DNA of 64,000 nucleotides. Origin: Sinomonas sp. ASV322. GTDB taxonomy: Bacteria; Actinomycetota; Actinomycetes; Actinomycetales; Micrococcaceae. The notes under the pieces are model-generated. The model saw only the letters and a program-made list of their open reading frames with translations. It was not told the origin of the DNA and made no database searches. Both the position numbers and the translations under genes were made by a program. Positions 49,917-57,223 of the stretch are shown piece by piece (position 1 is the stretch's first letter; each line of letters begins with the position of its first letter). The stretch spans positions 209,590-273,589 of the forward strand of contig NZ_JAVFJJ010000005.1 of the NCBI RefSeq assembly GCF_030908245.1, written 5' to 3'.

Positions 49917-50342
49917 ATGAACCGGACCATGTTCAAGTCGAAGATCCACCGCGCGACGGTCACACACGCCGACCTGCACTACGTCGGCTCCGTGACGGTC
50001 GACTTGGATCTGCTCGAAGCCGCGGACATCCTCCCGGGCGAGCTCGTCTCGATCGTCGACGTGACGAACGGCTCGCGGCTCGAGACGTACACGATCGCGG
50101 GCGAGCGCGGTTCCGGCGTCATCGGCATCAACGGCGCGGCGGCGCACCTCATGCACGAGGGCGACATCGTGATCCTCATCAGCTACGCGTCGATGAGCAA
50201 CGAGGAAGCGCGCGAGTTCGTCCCCACTGTCGTCCACGTCAACGCCCAGAACAAGGTCATCGAGCTCGGCACGGACCCGGCCGAAGGCATCGCGCCCGGC
50301 ATGATGCGCCCGCCGTTCGCCATCCAGGCCCACCTCAACTGA
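49917..50342 (+). CDS. panD: Aspartate 1-decarboxylase
   Basis: Makes beta-alanine for pantothenate and CoA. 141 residues, pyruvoyl enzyme made as a proenzyme; the self-cleavage site is Gly24-Ser25 (HYVGSVTVD), exactly at the canonical position. Other family residues: [23 protein letters not shown]. Starts [20 protein letters not shown] as in the family. Single gene here. Confidence 0.95.
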   Translation: MNRTMFKSKIHRATVTHADLHYVGSVTVDLDLLEAADILPGELVSIVDVTNGSRLETYTIAGERGSGVIGINGAAAHLMHEGDIVILISYASMSNEEAREFVPTVVHVNAQNKVIELGTDPAEGIAPGMMRPPFAIQAHLN

Positions 50343-50445
50343 CGCCCCGCCGTCGCCGCGGCGCGGGCTGACCCACGCCGCCCGATAGGCTGGTGCGCGT
50401 GCCCCACGGAAATCGGTTGCTGAGCGACGCGTCCGAGGGCAATAC

Positions 50446-51381
50446 ATGCTAGGCGTCCTCGCCGGCTTCTTCGTCGTCTGGGCCATCATCGGTGCGGGCT
50501 GGTTCGTAGCCCGAAAGCGGCTCCTCGGCGACGGCGCGCAGGCCGTCCTGAGCCGGCTCTCGTTCTTCGTGGCAAGCCCAGCCCTCCTTCTCGAGACGCT
50601 CAGCAAGGCGGACCTGCATACGATCTTCTCGACGCATCTGCTCGTCATCGCGGTCAGCTCCACGGTGGTGGGGCTCGTCTCCCTCGCCGTCTTCCGCTGG
50701 GTGCGGCGCCGCGAGCTGCCGGAGGCGCTCATCGCGTCGATGTCTTCGTCGGTCGCGAACTCCGCGAACCTCGGCATCCCGATCTCGGTCTTCGTCCTGG
50801 GCAACGCGAGCTACGTCGCGCCCCTGCTCATCTTCCAGCTCGCGCTCTTCACGCCGTCGTACCTCCTCCTGCTCGACGGCACGACGGCGACGGCGAAGCC
50901 CGGCGCCGCCCGTGCCCTCCAGTTCGTGCTCCCCGTCGTGACGAATCCGAACATCATCGGGTCGTTGATCGGGCTCGTGCTCGCGGCAACGGGCTGGAGG
51001 CTCCCGGACCTCATCATGCAGCCGATCCACCTCATCGGCGGCGCGGCGATCCCCGCGATGCTCATGGCGTTCGGCATCTCGCTCCATGGCTCGCGGCCAC
51101 TGCGCGCCGACGACGGCCGACGGCTCGACACCGTCTTCGCCACCGCCCTCAAGCTCGTGATCCATCCCCTCATCGCGTTCGCGTTCGCGCGGTTCGCCCT
51201 CGGGCTCGGCGGGCACGCTCTGTTCGCCGCCGTCGTCACGGCCGCGCTGCCCACTGCCCAGAACGTGTACGTCGCGGCCCAGCGCTACCAAGTGGGACTC
51301 GTGGTCGCGAAGGACACGGTTCTCATCACAACCGTCGTCGCGATCCCCGCGATGGCCGTCATGGCCGCCCTGCTGTCATAG
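50446..51381 (+). CDS. AEC (auxin efflux carrier) family transporter
   Basis: 311-residue membrane protein with about 10 helices: AGFFVVWAIIGAGWFVARK at the start, SSVANSANLGIPISVFVLGN near 105 (the Asn-rich crossover helix), and TAALPTAQNVYVAAQRY near 270. Bacterial AEC members carry malate, malonate or similar acids; substrate not clear here. Confidence 0.83.
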   Translation: MLGVLAGFFVVWAIIGAGWFVARKRLLGDGAQAVLSRLSFFVASPALLLETLSKADLHTIFSTHLLVIAVSSTVVGLVSLAVFRWVRRRELPEALIASMSSSVANSANLGIPISVFVLGNASYVAPLLIFQLALFTPSYLLLLDGTTATAKPGAARALQFVLPVVTNPNIIGSLIGLVLAATGWRLPDLIMQPIHLIGGAAIPAMLMAFGISLHGSRPLRADDGRRLDTVFATALKLVIHPLIAFAFARFALGLGGHALFAAVVTAALPTAQNVYVAAQRYQVGLVVAKDTVLITTVVAIPAMAVMAALLS

Positions 51382-51441
51382 TCCAAGCCGCGGCCTTCCG
51401 GCTCCCCGGAGTGACCGGCCGTCCCGCTAAGCTTGGGAGGC

Positions 51442-52500
51442 GTGGCAGACGAGGAGAGCGCGACGAGCCAGAATGGCGTGGCGGACGAGCCCTCCGCGGC
51501 TGTCGCCGAAGCGGCCCGCCCGGCAGTGAATGTCACGAGGATCGCCCTCGCATGGCTTGCCGCACTCGTCCTGGCCGTCGCCGCCGCAGTCGCGGCCATC
51601 ATCCTGGTCGAGGCCGCGAGCGGGCCGGCCCAGCCGATCAGGGCGTACCTTGCCGCACTTCAAGCGGGCGACGGCGCGCGGGCCCTCGGCGCCCTTCGCG
51701 CCCAGGTGCCGCCCGGCAGTGCGGCGATGCTCGACGGCGCGCCGCTGCGGGACTCGATGTCCCGCATCCGCGAGCTCAAGGTCGGCGAGCCCCAGCCCGC
51801 GCCCGACGGCCGGCAGGACGTGCCCGTGACGTTCACCTCGGACGGGACCGACTACACGAGCGACTTCCTGGTCGAGCAGACGGGCACGGACTGGCTATTC
51901 TTCCCGCGCTGGAGCATCGTGCCGGGGCCGCTCCCCACGGTCGACGCCTCGGTCATCAACTCCTCGCGGGCCACGCTCAACGGCGCGGCAGTCAACATGC
52001 CCTCGGGACGGAACTCGTTCCCCGTGTTCTACCCGGGCAGCTACATCGGCGCCCTCCCGGGCGAGTACTTCGCCGCCGACGCCAAAACGGCCGTCGTCGC
52101 GCAGCGCGGGAGCCAGCCGCTGGCCCTTCAGACCAAGGCGACCCCCGCGCTCAACGAGGCCATCGCGCAGAAGGCCAAGGAATTCCTCGACCAATGCGCC
52201 CAGACCGCCTCGGCGCAGCAGCGGCTCCAGCCCAACTGCCCATTCTCCTACGCGACCGGCAACCGGATCGTGGATGGGACAATCGCGTGGTCCGTGACGC
52301 AGTACCCGAGTGTGACGGTGACCCCGTTCAACGGCCAATGGGCGGTCACGCCGCTCACGGGCAAGGCGAAGCTCACGGCTCAGCAGATCGACCTGTTCAC
52401 GGGCAAGGTCAGCGACCTGGACGTCGAGCGCGGGTTCACGTTCACGGTGCGGCTGGACGTCTCGGGGACAACCATCACGCTCACGCCGGTGATCGGCTGA
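51442..52500 (+). CDS. Single-helix anchored extracytoplasmic protein of unknown function
   Basis: About 352 residues: a cytoplasmic Ala/Glu-rich N-terminus, one membrane helix (IALAWLAALVLAVAAAVAAIILV, about 35-57) and a large outside domain. The part after the helix (PIRAYLAALQAGDGARAL) resembles the NTF2-like anchor domains of actinobacterial membrane proteins; the C-terminal region is beta-rich. GTG start at 51442 with TAAGCT about 9 bp before it; GTG at 51478 is possible too. Cys pair at about 252-266. Confidence 0.6.
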   Translation: MADEESATSQNGVADEPSAAVAEAARPAVNVTRIALAWLAALVLAVAAAVAAIILVEAASGPAQPIRAYLAALQAGDGARALGALRAQVPPGSAAMLDGAPLRDSMSRIRELKVGEPQPAPDGRQDVPVTFTSDGTDYTSDFLVEQTGTDWLFFPRWSIVPGPLPTVDASVINSSRATLNGAAVNMPSGRNSFPVFYPGSYIGALPGEYFAADAKTAVVAQRGSQPLALQTKATPALNEAIAQKAKEFLDQCAQTASAQQRLQPNCPFSYATGNRIVDGTIAWSVTQYPSVTVTPFNGQWAVTPLTGKAKLTAQQIDLFTGKVSDLDVERGFTFTVRLDVSGTTITLTPVIG

Positions 52501-52558
52501 GGGCCTCCCACTGAGCTCAACGCGGGCTTCACGCGCCACAAATCCCGGTTTGTCCGTC

Positions 52559-52635
52559 ACGAAGGCAGTTACGCGCCAGTACGAAGGCACCGACGCGCCA
52601 GCGCGTTGACCCGCTTCCTCCCGCCTCGCTAGCGT
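52559..52635 (+). promoter_or_regulatory. 22-bp direct repeats and promoter before the secreted-protein cluster
   Basis: ACGAAGGCAxxxACGCGCCAGx repeats at 52559-52580 and 52581-52602, in phase with two helix turns. Next comes TTGACC (52606-52611) and TAGCGT (52630-52635), spacer 18. The repeats upstream of -35 suggest an activator site. Confidence 0.65.
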
Positions 52636-52688
52636 CCCCGACGGGGGACTGATGCATCGGCTTCCCCCGCGCACCCAAGGGAGGAACC

Positions 52689-53069
52689 ATGAAGAAACGC
52701 ATCACGGCGCTCGTCGTTGCGGCCACCGCATCCGTTGGCCTGGTCATGACCGCAGTGCCGGCCCAGGCCTACAGCTCTCGGCTGTTCCAGAACGCGCCAT
52801 CAGGCTGCTGGGGCGGCGTGCAGTGGACCGGGAGCTCGTACTACTCGGGGGGACTGTCCTATGCCTCAACGGGGGAGCGGAACAATCCTTGTTGGCTTCA
52901 AGGGGTCAGCGCCGCCGTAACAAACAATTTCATTCGACCGGGCGAGGTTGTCGGCCCACGATACGCGGGCTATTGGCACGTCGTATCCGGGTTTGGCGCG
53001 TCGAACCCATACAACTGGAGCCAATTCGGTGGCTCGCATTCGTTCGGGAACGCCTGGGGCAACTCCTAA
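52689..53069 (+). CDS. Small secreted protein (mature about 99 residues), possible toxin/bacteriocin
   Basis: 126 residues with a clear Sec signal peptide (1-27, AVPAQA cleavage). The mature part is rich in Gly, Ser, Trp, Tyr and Asn (CWGGVQWTGSSYYSGGLSY, then NPYNWSQFGGSHSFGNAWGN) with only two cysteines (40 and 68), which could form one disulfide. I recognise no family; it only loosely recalls Gly/Ser/aromatic-rich exported peptides such as lactococcin 972. AGGGAGGA is 4 bp before the ATG and a good promoter stands upstream. Its stop overlaps the start of the first lipoprotein gene (TAATG), so the two are coupled. Confidence 0.7.
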   Translation: MKKRITALVVAATASVGLVMTAVPAQAYSSRLFQNAPSGCWGGVQWTGSSYYSGGLSYASTGERNNPCWLQGVSAAVTNNFIRPGEVVGPRYAGYWHVVSGFGASNPYNWSQFGGSHSFGNAWGNS

Positions 53070-53692
53070 TGAAAGGGCGTCTGAGTCGGGTGGGCCAACT
53101 CGCTGTGAGGGTTGTTCTCGTCTTGGTATTGGCGGCCTGCGCGCCCGGCCCAGACGCCTCCACCAGTCGAAAGCTCACTTCCGAAGATATCAAGGCATCA
53201 GCACGAAGAGAGGCCAGCGAGGGACATGCGGAATCAGCCGAAATGCTCGCCGATGGAGCCGTGGACAAGGCTGACTACGACAAGGCCTTCAGCAATCTTT
53301 TTCGATGCATGAGTGAAGGCGGTTACGGGGTCACAAATCCGCAGATTAATCCGGCCGATGGGCTCTCATATAGCTATGAATACGACACGCAAGGGCGGGA
53401 CTCCCGTGCGATGAGCGAGCATTCCCTGGCATGTGAGCAGAAGTACTGGTTCGCGGTTTCTGCAGCCTACATGGCCACGAACGAACAACGGATGGAGGAG
53501 TCGCTGCGTGCATCGATGCAGACATGCATGAAAGCCGCCGGGTACGACATACCAGACGACGCCAAGACCTTTCGCACCATCGCCGGAGATCCCTTTGAGG
53601 AGGGTACCCGCAACCGTCGCGCCATGGATTGCTTCAGCAACGCCATGACCCGCCTTCATCCGGATATCAAGTCGTTCGGTCTCTACGGATGA
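53069..53692 (+). CDS. Lipoprotein A (paralogue pair with lipoprotein B)
   Basis: 207 residues. Signal: basic n-region MKGRLSRVGQLAVR, hydrophobic VVLVLVLAAC with lipobox LAAC, Cys24. The mature domain is helical (TSEDIKASARREASEGHAESAEML) with several Cys/Met and a tail PDDAKTFRTIAG. No known family. Sequence is about 65-70 percent identical by eye to the next gene over the mature part. Base composition is clearly lower in GC than neighbours. Translated by coupling to the secreted protein gene. Confidence 0.72.
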   Translation: MKGRLSRVGQLAVRVVLVLVLAACAPGPDASTSRKLTSEDIKASARREASEGHAESAEMLADGAVDKADYDKAFSNLFRCMSEGGYGVTNPQINPADGLSYSYEYDTQGRDSRAMSEHSLACEQKYWFAVSAAYMATNEQRMEESLRASMQTCMKAAGYDIPDDAKTFRTIAGDPFEEGTRNRRAMDCFSNAMTRLHPDIKSFGLYG

Positions 53693-53741
53693 AGGGGCTT
53701 CCTCCTCCAATTGTCCGACGACTCGCCTAAGTTTCGCCGCG

Positions 53742-54311
53742 ATGATCACCCTCGCTTCATGCGCGGCCAGTCCGGCCCTCACCGGCGGAAAGATCACGTC
53801 TGAGGACCTCAAGGCATCCGCGCAACGGGAGCGCAACGAGGGGCATCTCGAATCGGCCGAGATGCTTGCTGATGGGGTGATTGACAAGGCCGAGTACGAC
53901 AAGGCGTTCAACAACCTCTCGCGGTGCATGAGCGATGGAGGCTACAAGGTCACCGATCCTGTCATCAGCCCCCTCGATGGTCTCTCCTTCACCTACGAAT
54001 ACGACGCCCAAGGACGCGACCTCCGAGCCATGAGCGAACATTCCCTGGCCTGCGAGCAGCGGTACTGGCTCCCCGTCTCCGCGGCGTACATGGCCACGCA
54101 CGAACAGAGGATGGAGGAGCCCCTGCGCATATCAATGCAATCGTGCATGAACGCCGCGGGCTACGACATCCCGGACGACGCTAGGACCTTCCGCGCCATG
54201 GCGGGAGACCCGTTCTCGGAAGACGGCTCGCGGGACAGAACCGCGATGGGTTGCTTCAGTGAGGGCATGGCCCGCCTCTATCCCGCTATCAAATCGGGCG
54301 GCATCTGGTGA
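53742..54311 (+). CDS. Lipoprotein B, paralogue of A, apparent frameshift in the signal peptide
   Basis: 189 residues as annotated from ATG at 53742, but only six residues precede the lipobox Cys (ITLASC), so a signal is lacking. An ATG at 53689 overlaps the stop of lipoprotein A (ATGA), reads MKGLPPPIVRRLA and stops. Adding one base between 53692 and about 53727 would join MKGLP to NCPTTRLSFAAMITLASC, a normal lipoprotein signal. So a one-base deletion, real or a sequencing error, is likely. The mature part KITSEDLKASAQRERNEGHLESAEML matches A closely. Confidence 0.65.
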   Translation: MITLASCAASPALTGGKITSEDLKASAQRERNEGHLESAEMLADGVIDKAEYDKAFNNLSRCMSDGGYKVTDPVISPLDGLSFTYEYDAQGRDLRAMSEHSLACEQRYWLPVSAAYMATHEQRMEEPLRISMQSCMNAAGYDIPDDARTFRAMAGDPFSEDGSRDRTAMGCFSEGMARLYPAIKSGGIW

Positions 54312-54363
54312 CAAATTCGATCAAGAAGCATCGAGGCGTCATCAAGTCCTGGGGGATCAGCGG

Positions 54364-55545
54364 ATGAAGCCGGTACATCGGCTTGGGCGCATTGTTTCTG
54401 GCCTCGGCGCCATCCTCTGGATTGCGCTCCCTCTGGCGGTTCTCGGGTCGCTGCTCTTCCTTAACACTCAGCTCCGGCTCTCGGCTCCCGTCGATACCTG
54501 GGTTGCCGCCGAACCGGCCTCGAGCACCCAGACAACGCCGATCGAATTCAGCCTCGCCTGGGATACGCCCCCTGCGCCTCTTGCACCCTCGTGGGAAGGC
54601 CTCGTACAGAACGTCTACGTCGAGCCGGGCGCCAAGGTTGCTACGGGGACGAAGATCGTCCGCATCAGCGGCGTCGACCGAATCGGATTTGCGGGGAAGG
54701 CCCCCTTCTGGCGCCTGATCGATGCCGGCACAGCGGGCGAGGATGTCGCCGAACTCAACCGGCTTCTGACCGAACTCGGCCTGCGCCACGGTCAGGGAAC
54801 CACGGCGACGCCCGCCACGATGGCCGGTGTGGACCAGCTGGGCGCTCGGCTGGGCGCCGCCGACCGCTCAGTCTTCAAGCCCGATTGGATCATCCACCTC
54901 GCGGCGGCCGAGATGACAGTCGAGAAGCTCGATCTGACCGTCGCGGCACCCGCGCCGACAGCGGGCACCGCACTCTTCGCTCCGGCAGCGAGCCTCACGT
55001 CGGCGCGGCTCGTCGCCAAGGGAAGCCTCCCGGCACCGGCCGGGGGCGCCCCGGCTGGCCAAGGCGGCCAGACCGGCCAGAGCGGCCAAACCGGCCAGAG
55101 CGGCGCGACAGGGTCCGGCAAAGAGACCAGCGCAAAGCAGACAACGACCGATGCCAGCAGACCCGTCGGACGGCCTGTCACGGCACCCGAGAACAGTCGC
55201 GTCCTCTCGGCCGGATCACCGCTCCCCGTGGACGGCGCCCGTCAGGCCATTGCACCGGAAGGCCTGCCGACCCTCGCCAAGCAGCTCGAGAAGGGCGCGC
55301 CGTCGACCTCTGGGCTCGTCGAATCGCCGCTTCCGCCCGGAGCCCTCGTGCTCCCGGCTTCGGCGGTCCGCACCGCTCCTTCGGGCGCGCACTGCGTGGT
55401 TCGCCGCGACAATGGCGAGTCGGAAGGCTCGGTGCGCGTCGACGTCGTCGGCGAATCGCAGGGACGCGTCGTCGTCACCGGCGGCGATCTCAAAACAGGG
55501 ACCCTCGTGCTGGCCTCGACCCGCAAGGCCGCCGCATGCGAGTAG
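54364..55545 (+). CDS. MacA/HlyD-like adaptor with peptidoglycan-binding-like segment
   Basis: 393 residues, one N-terminal helix (about 12-35), then an extracytoplasmic part. VQNVYVEPGAKVATGTKIVRI (80-100) is a half lipoyl-type motif as in membrane-fusion proteins. Residues about 118-165 (DAGTAGEDVAELNRLLTELGL) resemble a PG_binding_1 domain. A Gly/Gln/Ser repeat tract (GQGGQTGQSGQTGQSGAT, about 233-256) follows, and the end returns to beta structure. Overlaps the ATPase by 10 bp, so it forms a MacAB-like exporter with the next two genes. Confidence 0.75.
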   Translation: MKPVHRLGRIVSGLGAILWIALPLAVLGSLLFLNTQLRLSAPVDTWVAAEPASSTQTTPIEFSLAWDTPPAPLAPSWEGLVQNVYVEPGAKVATGTKIVRISGVDRIGFAGKAPFWRLIDAGTAGEDVAELNRLLTELGLRHGQGTTATPATMAGVDQLGARLGAADRSVFKPDWIIHLAAAEMTVEKLDLTVAAPAPTAGTALFAPAASLTSARLVAKGSLPAPAGGAPAGQGGQTGQSGQTGQSGATGSGKETSAKQTTTDASRPVGRPVTAPENSRVLSAGSPLPVDGARQAIAPEGLPTLAKQLEKGAPSTSGLVESPLPPGALVLPASAVRTAPSGAHCVVRRDNGESEGSVRVDVVGESQGRVVVTGGDLKTGTLVLASTRKAAACE

Positions 55546-56156
55546 AGCTCGTCGATGTCAGCTACTCCGTGCCCGGGCGAGCCCTCTTCACCGCCGTGAC
55601 TCACACTTTCGCGGCCCCCGCGACAATCGCGCTCATGGGTCCGTCTGGGAGCGGAAAGTCGACGTTGCTCGGGCTCATCTCTAGGCAGCTCGCTCCGGAT
55701 CAAGGAACCGTTCGCGCAGAGCACGACGGCTCCCAGGTCGCGCCCGCGTGGATCTTCCAGAGCACGCCACTCCTCGTGCACCGAACGGCCCTCGACAACG
55801 CCATGACGGCCGCGCTCATGACGGGCCACGACCCGATCGTCTCCCGTCGACGCGCCGCCGAGGCCCTCGAACGCGTGGGCCTCGGCGGCCTCGCGTCAAC
55901 GCACGCATCACGGCTGTCGGGCGGCGAGCGGCAACGGGTCGCCGTAGCCCGCGCGATCACGGCGCGATCGCGGCTCGTCCTCGCAGACGAACCGACGGCG
56001 TCGCTCGACCCAGTCTCGCGAGAGCGCGTCGTCGACGCCCTCCGCAGCGCACGCGAGTTCGGCGCGCTGACCCTCGTCGCGACCCACGACGCGTGGGTCG
56101 CGGACAACTGTGACGCACGGGTCATGATCGAGGACGGAACCCTCGTTGGCTACTAG
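55536..56156 (+). CDS. ABC transporter ATPase (MacB/LolD type, separate chain)
   Basis: 206-residue nucleotide-binding protein: Walker A GPSGSGKST (about 34-42), signature RLSGGERQRVAVARAI, Walker B LVLADEPTASLD, H-loop ATHDAW. It falls in the LolD/FtsE/MacB branch that works with FtsX-like permeases, not with ordinary importers. Overlaps adaptor (10 bp) and permease (11 bp), showing tight coupling. Confidence 0.88.
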   Translation: MRVELVDVSYSVPGRALFTAVTHTFAAPATIALMGPSGSGKSTLLGLISRQLAPDQGTVRAEHDGSQVAPAWIFQSTPLLVHRTALDNAMTAALMTGHDPIVSRRRAAEALERVGLGGLASTHASRLSGGERQRVAVARAITARSRLVLADEPTASLDPVSRERVVDALRSAREFGALTLVATHDAWVADNCDARVMIEDGTLVGY

Positions 56157-57216
56157 GAGCGCCATCTGGGGCGAGGCCTTCGCGACGATCCGGTCCACAC
56201 CCGTCGCCTCCATCGCGACGGCAGCAGCGGCGTTCGTCCTCGGCTTCCTCGCGATCTTCGCGAGTTTCGAGGACCTCCAGCGCATCGTTGCCGCGTGGGA
56301 TCGGCAGATCGCCGCAGGATCGACCGTGCTCACAGTCGCGTCGGCTTCGCCGGAGGGGCTTTCCGCGGCGCGGTGCGAACAGCTCAACGAGCTCGATTCG
56401 GTCGTCGCGGCGGGCGGGAGAAGCTCGTCGTCGTCCGTCACGTCGGCGCTCCTCCCGAGCCGGCGCTTCACGATCGACGTCGCGACGCCCCACTACGCGC
56501 GCGTGGTCTGGCCGGGCTTGGGCGAGGGCGCGGATTCGAGCGTCGTCGCGAGCAGCACCGTTGCCCAGGAGCTTGGCCTCGGGATCGGCGCGGCCGTCAC
56601 CGTTCAAGGCGTCACCTCGCCCTACGAGGTCTCTGCCGTGGCCCCAGCCGCACCGCGTATCCCGCAACTGCAGAACTCGCTCGTCGTGGCCGAAGCCACG
56701 GCACCGCGCGTCGAGGCGTGCCTTGTCGAAGCCGTTCCGTCGGCGGCCACCGACGTCGAGGCGCTTCTGACAGGCTGGTTTCCCGGTCCCGACCCGGTCG
56801 CGGTCCTCCGGCTCGTTCCGCCCAAAGACGCGGACCAGGACCCTCAGTCCGAATTGACCCGGCGCATCAGCATCGCGGTTCCCATCGGCGCGGGCGCGGG
56901 CGCCGCGGCCCTCGCATGCGTCCTCCTGTGGGCTCGACGCGGGGACTTCGCAACCTATCGGCTCGCCGGGGCGACGCGCCGCGAGGCCTTCGACCTCTTC
57001 CTCATCGAATTCGCGCACCTGTACGCGGTCCCCCTCGCGGCGGGCGCAGCCGCGCAGCTCGCGCTGCGCTCCCCCGAACTCGGCACGGGCGCCGTCGTCG
57101 TCCAAGGGCTGCTCATCGACTGCGCCGCGCTCATGACCTCGGCCGCCCTCGCGATCCCCTTGGCGAGGGCCTATCTGTCCCGGCTCGACCCCATCCGGAC
57201 GCTCAAGGGCGAATAG
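56146..57216 (+). CDS. FtsX-like ABC permease (MacB membrane part)
   Basis: 356 residues with four membrane helices in the FtsX/MacB order: one at about 22-42, then a 190-residue outside domain, then helices at about 243-262, 285-305 and 320-340. The outside domain resembles a small MacB-PCD. It has the family tail ARAYLSRLDPIRTLKGE (LRPxxAL-like). TTG start (56146) inside the ATPase end. Uses conformational (mechanotransmission) export together with the adaptor; substrate likely the secreted protein or lipoproteins of the cluster (inference). Confidence 0.8.
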   Translation: MATRSAIWGEAFATIRSTPVASIATAAAAFVLGFLAIFASFEDLQRIVAAWDRQIAAGSTVLTVASASPEGLSAARCEQLNELDSVVAAGGRSSSSSVTSALLPSRRFTIDVATPHYARVVWPGLGEGADSSVVASSTVAQELGLGIGAAVTVQGVTSPYEVSAVAPAAPRIPQLQNSLVVAEATAPRVEACLVEAVPSAATDVEALLTGWFPGPDPVAVLRLVPPKDADQDPQSELTRRISIAVPIGAGAGAAALACVLLWARRGDFATYRLAGATRREAFDLFLIEFAHLYAVPLAAGAAAQLALRSPELGTGAVVVQGLLIDCAALMTSAALAIPLARAYLSRLDPIRTLKGE

Positions 57217-57223
57217 CTTCCCG

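Noticed and set aside
52689..53069. Secreted protein as a true lactococcin 972 family member
   Set aside because: Only general composition agrees; I cannot see the family pattern, and the pump genes are MacAB-like rather than the large lactococcin-972-associated membrane protein.
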